A stretch of 64,000 nucleotides of DNA, taken from Gammaproteobacteria bacterium (GTDB lineage Bacteria; Pseudomonadota; Gammaproteobacteria; Eutrophobiales; Eutrophobiaceae). Numbering within the stretch: position 1 is the stretch's first letter; every line of letters begins with the position of its first letter. Positions 55,577 to 64,000 of the stretch are shown piece by piece. The position numbers and the translations under genes were made by a program. The notes under the pieces are model-generated. The model worked only from the letters and a program-made list of their open reading frames with translations. It was not told the DNA's origin and did no database searches. The stretch spans positions 1 through 64,000 of the forward strand of contig JAURNW010000018.1 in assembly GCA_030829985.1 (NCBI GenBank). The letters are read 5' to 3'.

Positions 55577-56155
55577 TTATGGGAGCTTGACGCCTTGATG
55601 ACGCAACATTTTGCACAGGCTGATTAATGGTAAACCAATCAATGCAGTAGGATCATCTCCTTGCATTCGTTCTACCAAACTGACACCCAGTTTTTCCGAC
55701 ATAAAACTACCTGCACAATTATAAGGTTGTTCTTTAATCAAATAGGCTTCAATTTCAGATTCTTTCAGGTTTCTGAAAGTTACCTGGTAAATGATGACAT
55801 CCTTTTGCATATTATTTGTACGGGTGTTGATTACGCAAAGGCCAGTAAAAAATGACAACGTCTTGTTACTCATTGCCATTAACTGTCGCTTGGCCGTAGC
55901 GTGATCACCGGGTTTGCCCAAAATCTTGCCTTCACATTCAAGCGCTTGATCTGAGCCTATGACAATAGCATCGCTAGATTTTGCGGCAATATGGCTTGCT
56001 TTTGTCTCAGCCAACCTCAGGACGAAGTCATATACAGTCTCTCCCTGTATAGACTGCTCATCTATATCGGGAGATTCCGTCGTAAAGTTAATCTGGAGAC
56101 GTTCCAATAATGTCTTACGATACGGTGAAGACGAAGCAAGTATGATGTTGTTCAC
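55577..56155 (-). CDS. Nucleotide pyrophosphatase Maf (YceF type)
   Basis: 192 residues from a GTG at 56155, close to family length; the frame is open to a TTG at 56203 with no binding site. Features are ILASSSPYRKTLLERL, SPDIDE, VIGSDQALECEGKILGKP and GGSF-like CAGSFMSEKLG. YceF acts on 7-methyl-GTP and similar nucleotides. It lies, in reverse, between sppA and yceD; in E. coli yceF and yceD are also neighbours. Confidence 0.88.
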   Translation of the reverse strand: MNNIILASSSPYRKTLLERLQINFTTESPDIDEQSIQGETVYDFVLRLAETKASHIAAKSSDAIVIGSDQALECEGKILGKPGDHATAKRQLMAMSNKTLSFFTGLCVINTRTNNMQKDVIIYQVTFRNLKESEIEAYLIKEQPYNCAGSFMSEKLGVSLVERMQGDDPTALIGLPLISLCKMLRHQGVKLP

Positions 56156-56297
56156 GCTAATATGAGCTCTCGAAAAGGATAATTTGCGCTGTATTTTGGA
56201 CAAATTGTAATAAATATCAAATAAGTCAGTTATTTAACAGGAATACGGCGATAATATTTTGACACCTTAGGGGTCTATCGATAAAATTCGCCGCCTG

Positions 56298-56810
56298 ATG
56301 CCTACTGACCAATCGCGATCTATAAATCCATTGCGTCTAGCAAAAGCCAAAGAAAGAATTGTAGGTAGCTTACAACTCGGTTCATTGGCCCGCCTGAAAG
56401 GGCTTTTGCTGGAAAACAAGGGGGAACTGAAATACAGCCTGACCTTCGATTATGATGAAGCTGGAGTTTGCGTAGTTGGGAGCAGTATTGAGTCTCGGTT
56501 AATACTTCAATGTCAGCGGTGTTTTAAACCGGTTGAAGTCGAGATTAATAAAAGCTCGTTGCTAGGGGTAGTGAATGATGATGAAGATGCATTTGATTCA
56601 TTAGCGAGAGAATATGAACCCTTACAACTCAATGACAGTCTTATTACGGTCGAAGAGCTGGTTGAGGATGAGTTGTTGTTATCTATCCCGCTTTCTGCGC
56701 TTCATCCATTGGATCAGTGCACAGCGATAGAAGACTTGGAACGAATTAATGCAGAGGCAAAACTAAATCCGTTTTCTGGTTTAGCGGCTTTAATAAAAGA
56801 TAAAGATTAA
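56298..56810 (+). CDS. yceD: YceD (DUF177), 23S rRNA accumulation protein
   Basis: 170 residues. The conserved part is LILQCQRCFKPVEVEI (a CxxC pair) followed by an acidic strand (YEPLQLND) and EELVEDELLLSIPLSALH. The family sits before rpmF and is needed for proper 23S rRNA levels. First gene of the fatty-acid operon; 38 bases before rpmF. Confidence 0.9.
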   Translation: MPTDQSRSINPLRLAKAKERIVGSLQLGSLARLKGLLLENKGELKYSLTFDYDEAGVCVVGSSIESRLILQCQRCFKPVEVEINKSSLLGVVNDDEDAFDSLAREYEPLQLNDSLITVEELVEDELLLSIPLSALHPLDQCTAIEDLERINAEAKLNPFSGLAALIKDKD

Positions 56811-56848
56811 TCAATATAATTAGTTAAATTTTCAGGAGACTAGTACTC

Positions 56849-57034
56849 ATGGCAGTTCAAAAAACGAAAAAATCAAGCTCAAGACGTGATATGCGTCGTT
56901 CACATGATGCCTTGTCTTCAGCAACGCTATCGGTGGAACCTACCTCAGGTAAAGTACATTTACGTCACAATATTTGCCCGGATGGATATTATCGAGGTGA
57001 GAAAGTCATCAATGTAAAAGGCAGTCAGGAATAA
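56849..57034 (+). CDS. rpmF: 50S ribosomal protein L32
   Basis: 61 residues: [20 protein letters not shown] at the start and [15 protein letters not shown] at the end, both typical. No four-Cys zinc ribbon. GGAGAC upstream. Confidence 0.96.
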   Translation: MAVQKTKKSSSRRDMRRSHDALSSATLSVEPTSGKVHLRHNICPDGYYRGEKVINVKGSQE

Positions 57035-57094
57035 TTGACCTGATTGTCTATTCTGGTGCTCTCCAGAGACTATAGAAATAACTCTGGATAGACT

Positions 57095-58123
57095 ATGCCT
57101 TCGAAAACTACAATTGCAATTGACGCAATGGGTGGCGACTTTGGCCCATCAGAAATTGTGCCCGCCGCGCTTTTTGCGCTCAAAAAAAATAGTGAACTAT
57201 GCTTATCACTGGTTGGTAAAGAAGATCTCATTATTGAACAGCTAAAAAAGCATAATGCGCTCAATAACGAACGCATCAATATCGTTCATGCATCTGAAGT
57301 AGTTGAGATGCATGAGCCTCCTTCACAAGCACTGCGAAATAAAAAAGAATCTTCAATGAGGATCGCTATCGAGCTCGTGCGTGACGGTCACGCCGGTGCC
57401 TGTGTAAGTGCGGGCAATACAGGCGCATTAATGGCTACATCAAGATTTGTTTTAAAAATGTTACCTGGAATGGACAGACCAGCAATATGCACTACCTTGC
57501 CGGGTAAGAATGGTCATACACATGTTCTGGATTTAGGTGCCAATGTTGATTCAAGTTCCGAGCAATTATTTCAATTTGCAATTATGGGTGCGCAATTAGC
57601 CAGTGCTGTTGAAGGTAATGAAGAGCCAACCATAGCCCTACTCAACGTAGGTGAAGAAGATATCAAGGGTAATGACCGCGTTAAACAAGCGGCGACTTTA
57701 TTGACAGAAAGTCATTTGAATTATATTGGTTTCGTTGAAGGCACTGATTTATATACTGGTGAAGTTGATGTGATTGTATGTGATGGTTTTGTTGGAAATA
57801 TCGCCTTAAAAGCAAGCGAAGGTTTGGCTGAATTTCTCCGTTATCATGCAACACTGGAATTTAAAAGTAACATATATTCAAGATTTGCAGCCCTGGTATC
57901 TTTGCCAGTGCTTAAATCATTAAAACGAAAAATTGATCCAAAACAATATAATGGTGCTTCATTACTAGGCCTGAGAGGGATTGTTATCAAAAGCCATGGC
58001 GGAGCAGACAGGGATTCGTTTGCCACTGCAATTCAAGAAGCCATCATCGAAGTAGAACATAATGTTCCAGAAAAAATTAATGCGAAACTGGAACAATTGT
58101 TGATCGACAGGCAAAGTCTTTAA
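57095..58123 (+). CDS. plsX: Phosphate acyltransferase PlsX
   Basis: 342 residues. Converts acyl-ACP to acyl-phosphate for phospholipid synthesis. [26 protein letters not shown] and VGNIALK are family motifs. Its stop overlaps the fabH start by one base (TAATG). Confidence 0.95.
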   Translation: MPSKTTIAIDAMGGDFGPSEIVPAALFALKKNSELCLSLVGKEDLIIEQLKKHNALNNERINIVHASEVVEMHEPPSQALRNKKESSMRIAIELVRDGHAGACVSAGNTGALMATSRFVLKMLPGMDRPAICTTLPGKNGHTHVLDLGANVDSSSEQLFQFAIMGAQLASAVEGNEEPTIALLNVGEEDIKGNDRVKQAATLLTESHLNYIGFVEGTDLYTGEVDVIVCDGFVGNIALKASEGLAEFLRYHATLEFKSNIYSRFAALVSLPVLKSLKRKIDPKQYNGASLLGLRGIVIKSHGGADRDSFATAIQEAIIEVEHNVPEKINAKLEQLLIDRQSL

Positions 58124-59088
58124 TGTATTCAAAAATAACAGGTACAGGCTCATATTTGCCTGAACGCATTCTTACTAATGCAGACCTGGAATTAATGGTC
58201 GATACCTCAGACGAATGGATACGTTCCAGAACCGGTATCGAAAAGCGTCATATAGCAGCTGATGATGAAAGCACCTGTGACCTTGCTGAAAAAGCGGCAT
58301 TATCTGCCATAGAAGCTGCAGGCATAAAAAATGATGATATAGATTTAATCATTATCGGCACAACCACCCCTGACCTTATCTTTCCAAGTACAGCATGCCT
58401 GCTACAGCAACGTTTAGATATTCATGGCTGCCCGGCATTTGATATACAGGCTGTTTGTACCGGGTTTATATATGCAATGAGTGTCGCCGATCAATTTATA
58501 AGTAATGGCAACGCAAAGTGTGCTCTTGTTATAGGCGCTGAGTGTGTCTCACGTATTATTGATTGGAAAGACAGAAATACATCTGTAATTTTTGGTGACG
58601 GAGCTGGCGCTGTAATTCTTCAGGCAAGTGAAACACCGGGTATTTTATCAACTCATATCCATGCAGATGGTCAATATCAGGATTTGTTAAAAGTCCCTGC
58701 TGGTATTTCATCGAACTATGACATGCTTAAAGCAGAGAAAGCATTTGTCACCATGCAAGGTAATGAAGTATTTAAAGTTGCAGTAAATACGCTGGGTCGA
58801 ATCGTTGACGAGACGCTTGAAGCAAACTCTATGCAAAAAGAAGATATCGACTGGTTGGTACCGCATCAGGCCAATACACGTATTATTTCTGCTACTGCCA
58901 AAAAACTAGGCATGTCTATGGACCGTGTCATTGTTACTGTTGATCAGCACGGTAATACTTCAGCTGCATCAGTGCCGTTAGCGCTTGATGTTGCCGTCAG
59001 AGATGGCCGAATCAAAGCAAATGAAACAGTTTTGTTGGAAGCATTTGGTGGTGGTTTTACCTGGGGTTCTGTACTGTTACGTTATTAA
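58123..59088 (+). CDS. fabH: Beta-ketoacyl-ACP synthase III
   Basis: 321 residues. First condensation of fatty acid synthesis, acetyl-CoA with malonyl-ACP. Catalytic Cys112 (AVCTGF), His in VPHQANTRI and Asn in QHGNTSAAS are all present. Lies in order plsX-fabH-fabD-fabG-acpP-fabF. Confidence 0.96.
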   Translation: MYSKITGTGSYLPERILTNADLELMVDTSDEWIRSRTGIEKRHIAADDESTCDLAEKAALSAIEAAGIKNDDIDLIIIGTTTPDLIFPSTACLLQQRLDIHGCPAFDIQAVCTGFIYAMSVADQFISNGNAKCALVIGAECVSRIIDWKDRNTSVIFGDGAGAVILQASETPGILSTHIHADGQYQDLLKVPAGISSNYDMLKAEKAFVTMQGNEVFKVAVNTLGRIVDETLEANSMQKEDIDWLVPHQANTRIISATAKKLGMSMDRVIVTVDQHGNTSAASVPLALDVAVRDGRIKANETVLLEAFGGGFTWGSVLLRY

Positions 59089-59118
59089 TTGATTTTCAAC
59101 TGTTTATAAAAAATAAAA

Positions 59119-60054
59119 ATGAGTAGTAGTTCCAAACTTGCCGTCGTATTTCCAGGTCAAGGTTCCCAGTCTTTAGGCATGATGGATAGTGTGCTTGAAA
59201 AATACCCCGATATTAATAATTCATTCGCTATCGCATCAGATATTTTAGGTTACGATCTACTGGAAATTATAACTTCAGATCCAGAAGAAAAACTTAATCA
59301 AACCGAAATAACCCAACCCGCATTACTGGTTTCCGCTTATGCAATATGGTCTGCCTGGTGCAAAAACATTGATGTAAAACCGACAGTGTTAGCAGGTCAT
59401 AGCCTCGGAGAATATACAGCGCTGGTTTGTGCCGACGTGATAAGTTTTGAAGATAGTATCGCGCTTGTGGCTGAAAGAGGCCGATGTATGCAAAGAGCCG
59501 TGCCTAATAACATGGGTGCAATGGCAGCAATTCTCGGATTAGATGATGCTCAGATTGTTAAGGTTTGTAATGATAGTGCAGAAGATGAAATTGTGTCTGC
59601 TGCAAATTATAATTCACCCGGACAAGTTGTAATCGCAGGTCATAAGGCGGCTGTCGAAAGAGCTATTAATGCTGCAAAAGATGCCGGAGCAAAACGTGCA
59701 ATGATCTTGCCCGTCAGTGTGCCTTCTCACTGTCTGCTTATGAAAGAGGCCGCCGATGAATTTGCTGAAACATTGAATAAAATTACATTTAATGATGCCA
59801 CAATACCCGTATTACAAAATGTTGATGCTGTAGTGAAATCAACGGCCGATGAAATCAAAGCGGCATTACTGGAACAATTATATAAACCAGTACTATGGGT
59901 TGATTGCATAAATAGTATAAAAAATATGGGTGTAACCAGGGTGGTTGAATGTGGTCCCGGCAAAATCTTATCTGGGTTAATTAAGCGTATAGATAGAGAA
60001 CTGGATATATCATCAATTCATGATGCAGATTCTCTTTTAAAAGCATTAGCATAA
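59119..60054 (+). CDS. fabD: Malonyl-CoA:ACP transacylase
   Basis: 311 residues. FPGQGSQSLGM at the start, catalytic Ser in GHSLGEYTAL, Arg in ERGRCMQ and His in VPSHCLLM. Loads malonyl on acyl carrier protein. Confidence 0.96.
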   Translation: MSSSSKLAVVFPGQGSQSLGMMDSVLEKYPDINNSFAIASDILGYDLLEIITSDPEEKLNQTEITQPALLVSAYAIWSAWCKNIDVKPTVLAGHSLGEYTALVCADVISFEDSIALVAERGRCMQRAVPNNMGAMAAILGLDDAQIVKVCNDSAEDEIVSAANYNSPGQVVIAGHKAAVERAINAAKDAGAKRAMILPVSVPSHCLLMKEAADEFAETLNKITFNDATIPVLQNVDAVVKSTADEIKAALLEQLYKPVLWVDCINSIKNMGVTRVVECGPGKILSGLIKRIDRELDISSIHDADSLLKALA

Positions 60055-60071
60055 TTTAAGAGAAACATAAG

Positions 60072-60818
60072 ATGATTGAAAAATATAAAGATAAGACAGT
60101 AATTGTAACTGGTGCCAGTCGTGGCATAGGCAAAGCCATTGCTAATAAATTTGCAGAACAAGGTGCCTTTGTGATTGGTACAGCTACTACAGAAGCATCA
60201 GCCAATCTAATCACAAAAAGTCTTACGGACGCCAATCTGGCTGGTACAGGACTGATATTGAATATATCCGACAAGTCCTCAGTTGAGGATTTTGAAAGCA
60301 AACTGAAGCAATTCAATGCCCCCGGTATACTTGTTAATAATGCCGGAATCACGCGTGATAATTTATTGATGCGTATGAAAGATGATGAATGGGAAGATGT
60401 TGTTAATACTAATTTAACCGGGATGTACCGTGTTACAAAACTATGTTTACGTGCAATGATGAAAGCACGTTATGGCCGAATAATTAATATTAGTTCCGTT
60501 GTTGGTTTGTCAGGCAATGCTGGACAAACAAATTATTCTGCATCAAAAGCCGGTATGATCGGTTTCACTCGATCTTTAGCGAGAGAAGTTGGTTCAAGAG
60601 GCATTACTGTAAACGCCGTGGCGCCAGGTTTTATTGAAACTGACATGACAAATGAATTGAGTTCTGAAGTTCGTGATTCCGTGTTAAATCAAATTGCTTT
60701 GGGACGTTTAGGGCAAGCAGATGAAATAGCTAGTACAGTTGATTTTTTAGCATCAGATGAAGCGGCCTATATTACCGGACAAACTATTAGCGTAAATGGT
60801 GGGATGTATATGGGGTAG
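60072..60818 (+). CDS. fabG: 3-oxoacyl-ACP reductase FabG
   Basis: 248 residues, short-chain dehydrogenase. NADPH loop GASRGIGKAIA, NNAGITRDN, catalytic Ser in NISSVVG and Tyr-x3-Lys in NYSASKAG. Reduces 3-oxoacyl-ACP. Followed by 152 bases before acpP. Confidence 0.96.
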   Translation: MIEKYKDKTVIVTGASRGIGKAIANKFAEQGAFVIGTATTEASANLITKSLTDANLAGTGLILNISDKSSVEDFESKLKQFNAPGILVNNAGITRDNLLMRMKDDEWEDVVNTNLTGMYRVTKLCLRAMMKARYGRIINISSVVGLSGNAGQTNYSASKAGMIGFTRSLAREVGSRGITVNAVAPGFIETDMTNELSSEVRDSVLNQIALGRLGQADEIASTVDFLASDEAAYITGQTISVNGGMYMG

Positions 60819-60970
60819 AGTCTATAATTAACATTAAAAAATATATTTAAAACACTGATATATAAGAATATATATATCTGTCAATAATCTAAGTTGCAAG
60901 AAGATTTCATTTCACTAAACTTAGCACACGAAAAACGGCCAATGAGCCGCTAAGGGAGGATTTATTAATC

Positions 60971-61207
60971 ATGAGTAGTGTTGAAGAACGCGTAAAAAAA
61001 ATCGTTGTAGAACAACTGGGCGTTAAAGAAGATGAGGTTACTAATCAAGCATCTTTCGTAGATGATCTAGGTGCAGATTCTCTGGATACGGTAGAATTGG
61101 TTATGGCATTGGAAGAAGAATTCAAAACTGAAATTCCCGATGAAGAAGCTGAAAATATAACTACAGTTAACCAGGCAGTTAGTTACATCAATGCACATCT
61201 AGAATAA
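60971..61207 (+). CDS. acpP: Acyl carrier protein
   Basis: 78 residues, acidic. The phosphopantetheine Ser is in [17 protein letters not shown] lies upstream of the ATG at 9 bases, a strong site that suits its high expression. Confidence 0.97.
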   Translation: MSSVEERVKKIVVEQLGVKEDEVTNQASFVDDLGADSLDTVELVMALEEEFKTEIPDEEAENITTVNQAVSYINAHLE

Positions 61208-61231
61208 CCAAAAATAAAAAGGACACACAAG

Positions 61232-61270
61232 GCCGCGTATTGATAGATCTCTTGCGCGGCTTTTTTATTT
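61232..61270 (+). terminator. Intrinsic terminator after acpP
   Basis: Stem GCCGCG (61232-61237) / CGCGGC (61255-61260) extended by A-T pairs, loop of 17 bases, then TTTTTTATTTT. It would attenuate transcription into fabF, in keeping with the high need for ACP. Confidence 0.85.
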
Positions 61271-61340
61271 TACGGTTGTAATTTCAGATTGTGATAATCA
61301 TTATCTGAATATCAGTTTAAATAACTACAGGTATTGTCGA

Positions 61341-62582
61341 GTGAGTAAACGTCGAGTAGTAGTAACAGGTCTGGGCATGGTAACGCCTGTTGGGAATAAT
61401 GTAGTTGAAAGCTGGAATAATATTCTCGCGGGTAAAAGTGGTATTGCCCTGATAGAACATTTTGACACCTCTGAGTTTAGTGTTCGTATCGGTGGTTCTA
61501 TCAAGAATCTCGATGTTGATCACTACATCCCTAAAAAAGAACAAAAGAAAATGGATCCTTTTATTCATTACGGTCTTGCTGCAGGCATTCAAGCGCTTAC
61601 AGATTCTGGTCTAGAAGTTACCGATGAAAATGCATCACGCATTGGTGTTGCGATTGGTTCAGGCATTGGAGGCTTACCTGGTATTGAAAAAGGCACTCGC
61701 GATTTTATTAAGGGCGGACCAAGAAAAGTTTCACCTTTCTTTATTCCAAGCAATATCATCAATATGATTTCTGGGCATCTTTCCATTATGTACGGATTAA
61801 AAGGACCTAATTTCGCTATTTCAACTGCCTGCACAACAGGTACACACAACATCGGTGATGCCGCTCGATTAATTGAATATGGTGATGCGGATGTCATGAT
61901 CGCTGGTGGTGCAGAAATGGCAAGTTCCGAAAATGGAGTAGCTGGTTTTGCATCAGCTCGAGCGCTCTCAACCCGAAATGATGAACCCGAACGGGCAAGT
62001 CGACCCTGGGACAAGGGAAGAGATGGTTTTGTATTGAGTGATGGTGCAGGTGTCGTTGTGTTGGAAGAATATGAGCACGCCAGAAAAAGGGGCGCAAATA
62101 TTTATGCGGAAGTGGCCGGTTATGGCATGAGTGGAGATGCTTATCATATGACTGCACCATCTGTGAATGGCGAAGGTGCGGCGAACTGCATGATAAACGC
62201 CTTAAGAAACGGCGCTGTTAATTACAATGAAGTTGACTATATTAATGCACATGGTACGTCGACCCCGGCGGGGGATATCGCAGAAACAATGGCAGTAAAA
62301 CGAGTCTTTAAGGATGATGCAAAATCGGTGGCTGTCAGTTCCACTAAATCGATGATTGGTCATTTATTGGGTGCCGCTGGTGGCGTGGAAGCCATATTCT
62401 CGATATTAGCGATTCGCGATCAGGTCGCACCACCAACAATTAATCTTGATGATCCTGATCCTGAATGTGATTTAGATTATGTTCCTCATACCGCACGGGA
62501 AATGAAAATCGATGTTGCGCTTTCTAACTCATTTGGTTTCGGTGGCACCAATGGGTCTCTCGTTTTTAAAAAAATAACTTAG
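61341..62582 (+). CDS. fabF: Beta-ketoacyl-ACP synthase II
   Basis: 413 residues from a GTG. Elongating condensing enzyme. Catalytic Cys in STACTTGTH and the two His in [11 protein letters not shown] and [25 protein letters not shown] closes the chain. Confidence 0.96.
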   Translation: MSKRRVVVTGLGMVTPVGNNVVESWNNILAGKSGIALIEHFDTSEFSVRIGGSIKNLDVDHYIPKKEQKKMDPFIHYGLAAGIQALTDSGLEVTDENASRIGVAIGSGIGGLPGIEKGTRDFIKGGPRKVSPFFIPSNIINMISGHLSIMYGLKGPNFAISTACTTGTHNIGDAARLIEYGDADVMIAGGAEMASSENGVAGFASARALSTRNDEPERASRPWDKGRDGFVLSDGAGVVVLEEYEHARKRGANIYAEVAGYGMSGDAYHMTAPSVNGEGAANCMINALRNGAVNYNEVDYINAHGTSTPAGDIAETMAVKRVFKDDAKSVAVSSTKSMIGHLLGAAGGVEAIFSILAIRDQVAPPTINLDDPDPECDLDYVPHTAREMKIDVALSNSFGFGGTNGSLVFKKIT

Positions 62583-62603
62583 CTGTATAGATTACAAATA
62601 CAC

Positions 62604-63440
62604 ATGGCACTCAAATCCTTTGTAAATGGTAAGTCGAGTGATGAAATTTCCTTGCTTGATCGTGGTTTGCAATACGGCGATGGCTTGTTTGAAACCATTG
62701 CCGTTGAGCATGAACAGCTATTATGCTGGGATGAACACATTGCCAGATTAAATGTGGGCTGTAGTCGATTAAATATCCAGCCAGTTGCTGAAACTAAATT
62801 ACTCGAAGAAGCTGCTCGATTGGTTAAATCAATCGAAAGGGGTGTCATTAAGATCATCATTACTCGAGGGCAGGGCGGTCGTGGTTATGCCACGCCAAAA
62901 GACAATAACAGCAGCAGGATAATTACTTTGTATCCATGGCCTGACTATGCGCATGAAAACTCATTGTCGGGTGTGCAAACCAGAGTGTGTGATTATCGTT
63001 ATGCAATAAATCCTGGCTTGGCAGGTATAAAACACCTTAATCGTCTGGAACAAATATTAGCCCGGTCAGAATGGGAAGAAAGTTCAATCGCTGAAGGCAT
63101 CGTCATGGATCAGAATGATAATGTTATCGAAGGGACCATGAGTAATATCTTTTATGTTACTGAAAGCGTTTTACTTACCCCGGATTTAAGCTCTAGCGGG
63201 ATTAACGGTGTTGTTAGACAAAAAATTATCGAACTGGCCGCGACAATGCAATTAGAAGTGCGTATAACAAAAACACCACTTGATGCCTTAATGTCAGCAG
63301 ATGAAATTTTTATGTGCAACAGCATTATTGGTGTATGGCCAATAAAAATGATTGATGAAAAACCTTTCCAGGTCGGAGAAACCACCCATCAAATCAGACA
63401 GTCATTAGAAAAATATCAATCTATACCAACGCTATGTTAA
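62604..63440 (+). CDS. pabC: Aminodeoxychorismate lyase
   Basis: 278 residues, PLP fold type IV. Releases p-aminobenzoate from aminodeoxychorismate in folate synthesis. The PLP Lys is in IKHLNRLEQILAR; LLDRGLQYGDGLFETI and GTMSNIFY are family features. Overlaps mltG by 7 bases. Confidence 0.93.
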   Translation: MALKSFVNGKSSDEISLLDRGLQYGDGLFETIAVEHEQLLCWDEHIARLNVGCSRLNIQPVAETKLLEEAARLVKSIERGVIKIIITRGQGGRGYATPKDNNSSRIITLYPWPDYAHENSLSGVQTRVCDYRYAINPGLAGIKHLNRLEQILARSEWEESSIAEGIVMDQNDNVIEGTMSNIFYVTESVLLTPDLSSSGINGVVRQKIIELAATMQLEVRITKTPLDALMSADEIFMCNSIIGVWPIKMIDEKPFQVGETTHQIRQSLEKYQSIPTLC

Positions 63441-64000
63441 AACGCCTGCTCGGATTAATAACGCTCGCTTTATTTTTTTCTGTTATTACCGCGGTTTTAT
63501 TACATAAGGATTATAAAACTTACCTCGATACACCGCTGACTATTGAAAGTCCGGCAGTATTTACAGTGGAAGCGGGGATGTCTTTTTCCGACGTCAATCG
63601 GCAGCTTAGTCAACTCGGTCTTAATCGTAATGCAGAGTACCTTGAAATTCTTGCTCGCTACTCCGGTAAAGCAAATAAGATCAAAACTGGAGAATATTTA
63701 TTGCCAGTGGGATTAAAGCCTGAAGAATTGCTGGACGTATTTGTCGCTGGTAAGGAAATTCAATATTCATTTACCTTGCTTGAAGGTTGGCACATTAGAG
63801 AAATGCTGGAAGCTATTCATGCCACGGATTTGCTTATACATACATTGACTGATGTCAGCGAAGACACGCTTATGCAGGAGTTGGGCTATACCGAAACAGT
63901 AGCGGAAGGATTATTTTTCCCTGACACCTATTCCTTCCCGAAAAACACGACTGATAAGGCTTTTTTACAAAGAGCCTATCAACAATTACAGCATGTATTA
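63434..64000 (+). CDS. mltG: Endolytic murein transglycosylase MltG, 5' part
   Basis: 189 codons to the right edge, incomplete. ATG at 63434 inside the end of pabC. One N-terminal membrane segment (4-22), LysM-like part (FTVEAGMSFSDVNRQLSQLGL) and the start of the YceG domain (EGLFFPDTYSFPK). The catalytic Glu lies beyond the edge. It cuts nascent peptidoglycan and sets strand length. Confidence 0.94.
   Translation, partial: MLKRLLGLITLALFFSVITAVLLHKDYKTYLDTPLTIESPAVFTVEAGMSFSDVNRQLSQLGLNRNAEYLEILARYSGKANKIKTGEYLLPVGLKPEELLDVFVAGKEIQYSFTLLEGWHIREMLEAIHATDLLIHTLTDVSEDTLMQELGYTETVAEGLFFPDTYSFPKNTTDKAFLQRAYQQLQHVL

Overview
The window is chromosomal DNA of a gammaproteobacterium of modest GC content (about 40 % by eye; I cannot name the genus). 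The evidence is gene content and order: zipA after smc and before ligA, the rpoE-rseA-rseB-mucD envelope-stress operon, roxA (ycfD), gluQ beside dksA, lepA-lepB-DUF4845-rnc-era-recO-pdxJ, rluC-sppA-maf-yceD-rpmF-plsX-fabHDG-acpP-fabF-pabC-mltG. There are no rRNA or tRNA genes, no CRISPR array and no intact insertion sequence that I can see.

Layout. 1-2650: a possible HpcH/HpaI aldolase start running off the left edge, a cluster of 8-bp operator-like half sites, and katG, which looks periplasmic and is broken twice. 2.8-10.2 kb is the accessory part: a PilF/PilW-type TPR lipoprotein, a cyclase-FHA fusion, a relic of a SulP transporter, a lactate-permease-family transporter, a Sel1-repeat lipoprotein, two TPM-domain membrane proteins, a candidate small RNA with its own promoter and terminator, a 50-bp tandem repeat and a small secreted protein. 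10.2-15.9 kb: CBS protein, cysteine synthase, peroxiredoxin, GNAT acetyltransferase, RoxA, a small unknown protein and citrate synthase. 15.9-25.6 kb is a methyl-group and vitamin B12 district: metH behind an SAH riboswitch, an OFA-family transporter with a small membrane partner, then a cobalamin riboswitch controlling a TonB-dependent receptor, a DUF6580 membrane protein and a PduO-type cobalamin adenosyltransferase. No corrin ring synthesis genes are seen, so salvage is what the window supports. 25.6-38.7 kb: retropepsin, DAHP synthase, gluQ, a DksA with a long lysine-rich tail, cysZ, queF, smc, zipA, ligA, nadB. 38.9-42.8 kb: sigma-E regulon control and a periplasmic protease. 42.9-50.7 kb: translation and RNA processing (lepA, lepB, rnc, era, recO, pdxJ, prfC). 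50.7-64 kb: rne, rluC, sppA, maf, and the fatty-acid synthesis operon, ending in a truncated mltG.

Most of the window is ordinary housekeeping. The points I would look at first are the fused histone-like tail on DksA, the GTCTAAAT operator cluster upstream of the broken katG, the rnc gene whose only well-placed start is ATA, the orphan promoter-terminator unit at 9.4-9.6 kb followed directly by the tandem repeat, and the cyclase-FHA protein beside the SulP relic. Several start codons were moved from the longest open frame because a clear ribosome binding site or family length decides them.
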